This document shows, piece by piece, positions 62,272 to 64,000 of a stretch of 64,000 nt of DNA; within the stretch, counting starts at the first letter, position 1, and every line of letters starts with the position of its first letter. The notes under the pieces are model-generated. The model saw only the letters and a program-made list of their open reading frames with translations, was not told the origin of the DNA and did not search any database. A program made the position numbers and the translations under genes. The DNA comes from Linepithema humile (lineage: Eukaryota > Arthropoda > Insecta > Hymenoptera > Formicidae), in contig NC_090128.1 of the NCBI RefSeq assembly GCF_040581485.1, positions 3,100,001 to 3,164,000 on the forward strand, in the 5' to 3' direction.

Positions 62272-64000
62272 GTGGGTGCTATGTCTTTATAACGATCGTT
62301 TCTCTTTCTATATCGTTACACAGCGCGGGGAAGATGATATTTCATCGAAGGCGTGCGAGGACCGATGCAAAGTCTGCTTAAAGCAAGTTTTCGTCGATCT
62401 AACTTTCAATGTCATCCATAAGTTCGGAGAACACACACCATACTAAATTATGAACAGATATAGCAAATTATATATACTGTCATTCACGGTTTTGAGAGTT
62501 GTGTATTTTCCACGTTTCTCTCAGCATTTGTGCACTTAACAGATTTTGCATCGGAACCTTTCAATTCAAAGATTAAAATGACGCGACGACTTTGATGAGT
62601 TCAATTTTCGGCGCTATCGATGCACTATTGATGAGAAAGGATTTTTTGCCGCGCGTTTCATTTATTCGCAAATAAATATAATATCATAATCGCCTGACTA
62701 TGAATAATAACTTATGTCGGGTAATTTTTCAGTGAGGGTTTGCATAGTACAACTAGTACTTTCGTGTAAAAAAACGGTAAATCTTCGCACGAAAAATATG
62801 ATTATTCAAGACCACTTTACGTTTAAAACTATTTCTTCGTGTCATTAAAACAATTCTCACGCAATTTTATAATGCATATATAAAAGGCAAATATATACAA
62901 ATCTCTCAAGTCGACATACTTCATCCATTTTATGTTTTGGCCAAGATTCATTTATGTAAATATACGTGCAGTAAATTCTATTTCTTTTATATTCGTGCAT
63001 TCGTGATTGTTTTTTCGGTCAAAATTTATTTATGTAAATTTACATCGAATGCCATACTCTTTGTATCTGCGTATCCATGCAGTTGCCTATGTTTCCTTCC
63101 TCAGAAAAATATTGGTATTTGTTTAACATTATCTGATAACAGTGATAGAATTGCAGAACTACAAGTACGAGGATAGATCAAAAAGTAAAGGAGCACGTTT
63201 AAGGAATCAAATCCTTTAAAAAGTCCTTTAAATTTTTCAACTTTCCTTTGTATATTAAAGATTGTAATAAGATATTCAATACACGATTTCGTGAACACGT
63301 TGCATAGGATAACTTGCAAATGTGCAAACCGTATGACGTGACGCGAATAAGAAATCGTCTTACTTATACAACAAGGGACATTAGTAGTTGCCCGAAGTCA
63401 CGAGTAATTTATATCGATCGTAGCTCAGTTCGAGGTGAAGAAGGCAGAAAGCACAGCATTTAGCAAAACCACGCTGGAACTCTCGTAATCAGCGTTCGTT
63501 TATCCTGGCGCGGAAAAGGCGGCCAATTTCACAATATTACAAAAGATTATCTCGAATTAAAAAAAAAAAAAGAAAAAAAAGAAGAAAATCGAAATCAAAT
63601 TGTAAATTCGAAATTCGTTGAAAACCGTTTCATTCACGCGATATCGCGCAATCACTCCTAAACGATAGAAAGGGTCGCACTTTACGATAACTTACGATTA
63701 CTCGCGATACACATTGTAATATATGCCAGCGCAAAGCGAAGCCGTATTAGTAGGTAAGGTTTCGAGGCGAATAGAAAGCTCATCCTCGGCTGAGGTCAGG
63801 GCTTTACCCGTTATCCTGACCTTTAGACCTATATTCTTCTGTATGTCGCGTTTACGTATAAACTCGATTGTTTGATCGTAAACATTACGTCAAATATATG
63901 GGTATGTTACATTAATTAGTATCACAAATCCCGTCCATTGAGAGCCAAATACTGTTAACAAAAATGCTCTGTGAAAAGAACCGATAATTTGCAAAAATCG
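62272..64000. other. Right-edge intron, no exon seen
   Basis: This is AT-rich DNA after the GTGGGT donor at 62272, with no recognisable coding exon on either strand. It is probably the next intron of the membrane-protein gene. An A-rich stretch lies at about 63560-63592. A short hairpin formed by GGTCAGG and CCTGACC lies near 63796-63823. Confidence 0.45.

Noticed and set aside
63796..63823. GGTCAGG/CCTGACC hairpin as a microRNA precursor
   Set aside because: The arms are only 7 bp, too short for a microRNA stem.

Overview
This is eukaryotic, almost certainly insect, nuclear DNA. Genes are split into many exons with GT-AG introns, the background is AT-rich with scattered GC-rich islands, and the recognisable proteins are animal families. 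The composition and small inverted-repeat elements fit a hymenopteran such as an ant. That placement is an inference, not something the sequence proves.

Layout. Positions 1-8070 have no recognisable exon and are probably a long intron. At 8071-8254 (minus strand) lies the first coding exon of a developmental transcription factor. It carries an eh1 repressor motif of the Tbx20/midline type, and the gene runs off the left edge. From about 9.3 to 29.2 kb is a 20 kb stretch with no assignable gene: GC-rich islands alternate with AT-rich DNA, with one inverted-repeat element and one plausible orphan exon (22041-22193, plus). From 29211 to 38996 (minus) is a complete 11-exon transglutaminase of the annulin type, 805 residues, with the Cys-His-Asp triad and an acylation-type cysteine cluster at the N-terminus.

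From 40808 to 41784 (minus) is the mitochondrial import subunit Tim21 in four exons. It is divergent to 43324-45089 (plus), a two-exon gene I read as the insect homologue of ETAA1, the RPA-bound activator of the ATR checkpoint kinase. The region between them holds three successive fold-back inverted repeats and a perfect CRE palindrome. From 47506 to 57671 (plus) is a complete 12-exon prohormone convertase 2 (amontillado), 634 residues. It has the PC2-specific aspartate in the oxyanion hole, and its last intron is in frame and free of stops. From about 60158 (plus) a further gene begins. It has a non-coding first exon and a second exon that ends in a type II transmembrane segment, and it continues past the right edge.

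The genes are ordinary neighbours, not a pathway cluster: matrix or membrane cross-linking (transglutaminase), mitochondrial protein import (Tim21), DNA-damage signalling (ETAA1) and neuropeptide maturation (PC2). I found no tRNA, rRNA, CRISPR array, transposase gene or viral gene. Exon boundaries were placed by hand from splice signals, reading phase and family resemblance. No alignment or RNA evidence was available.
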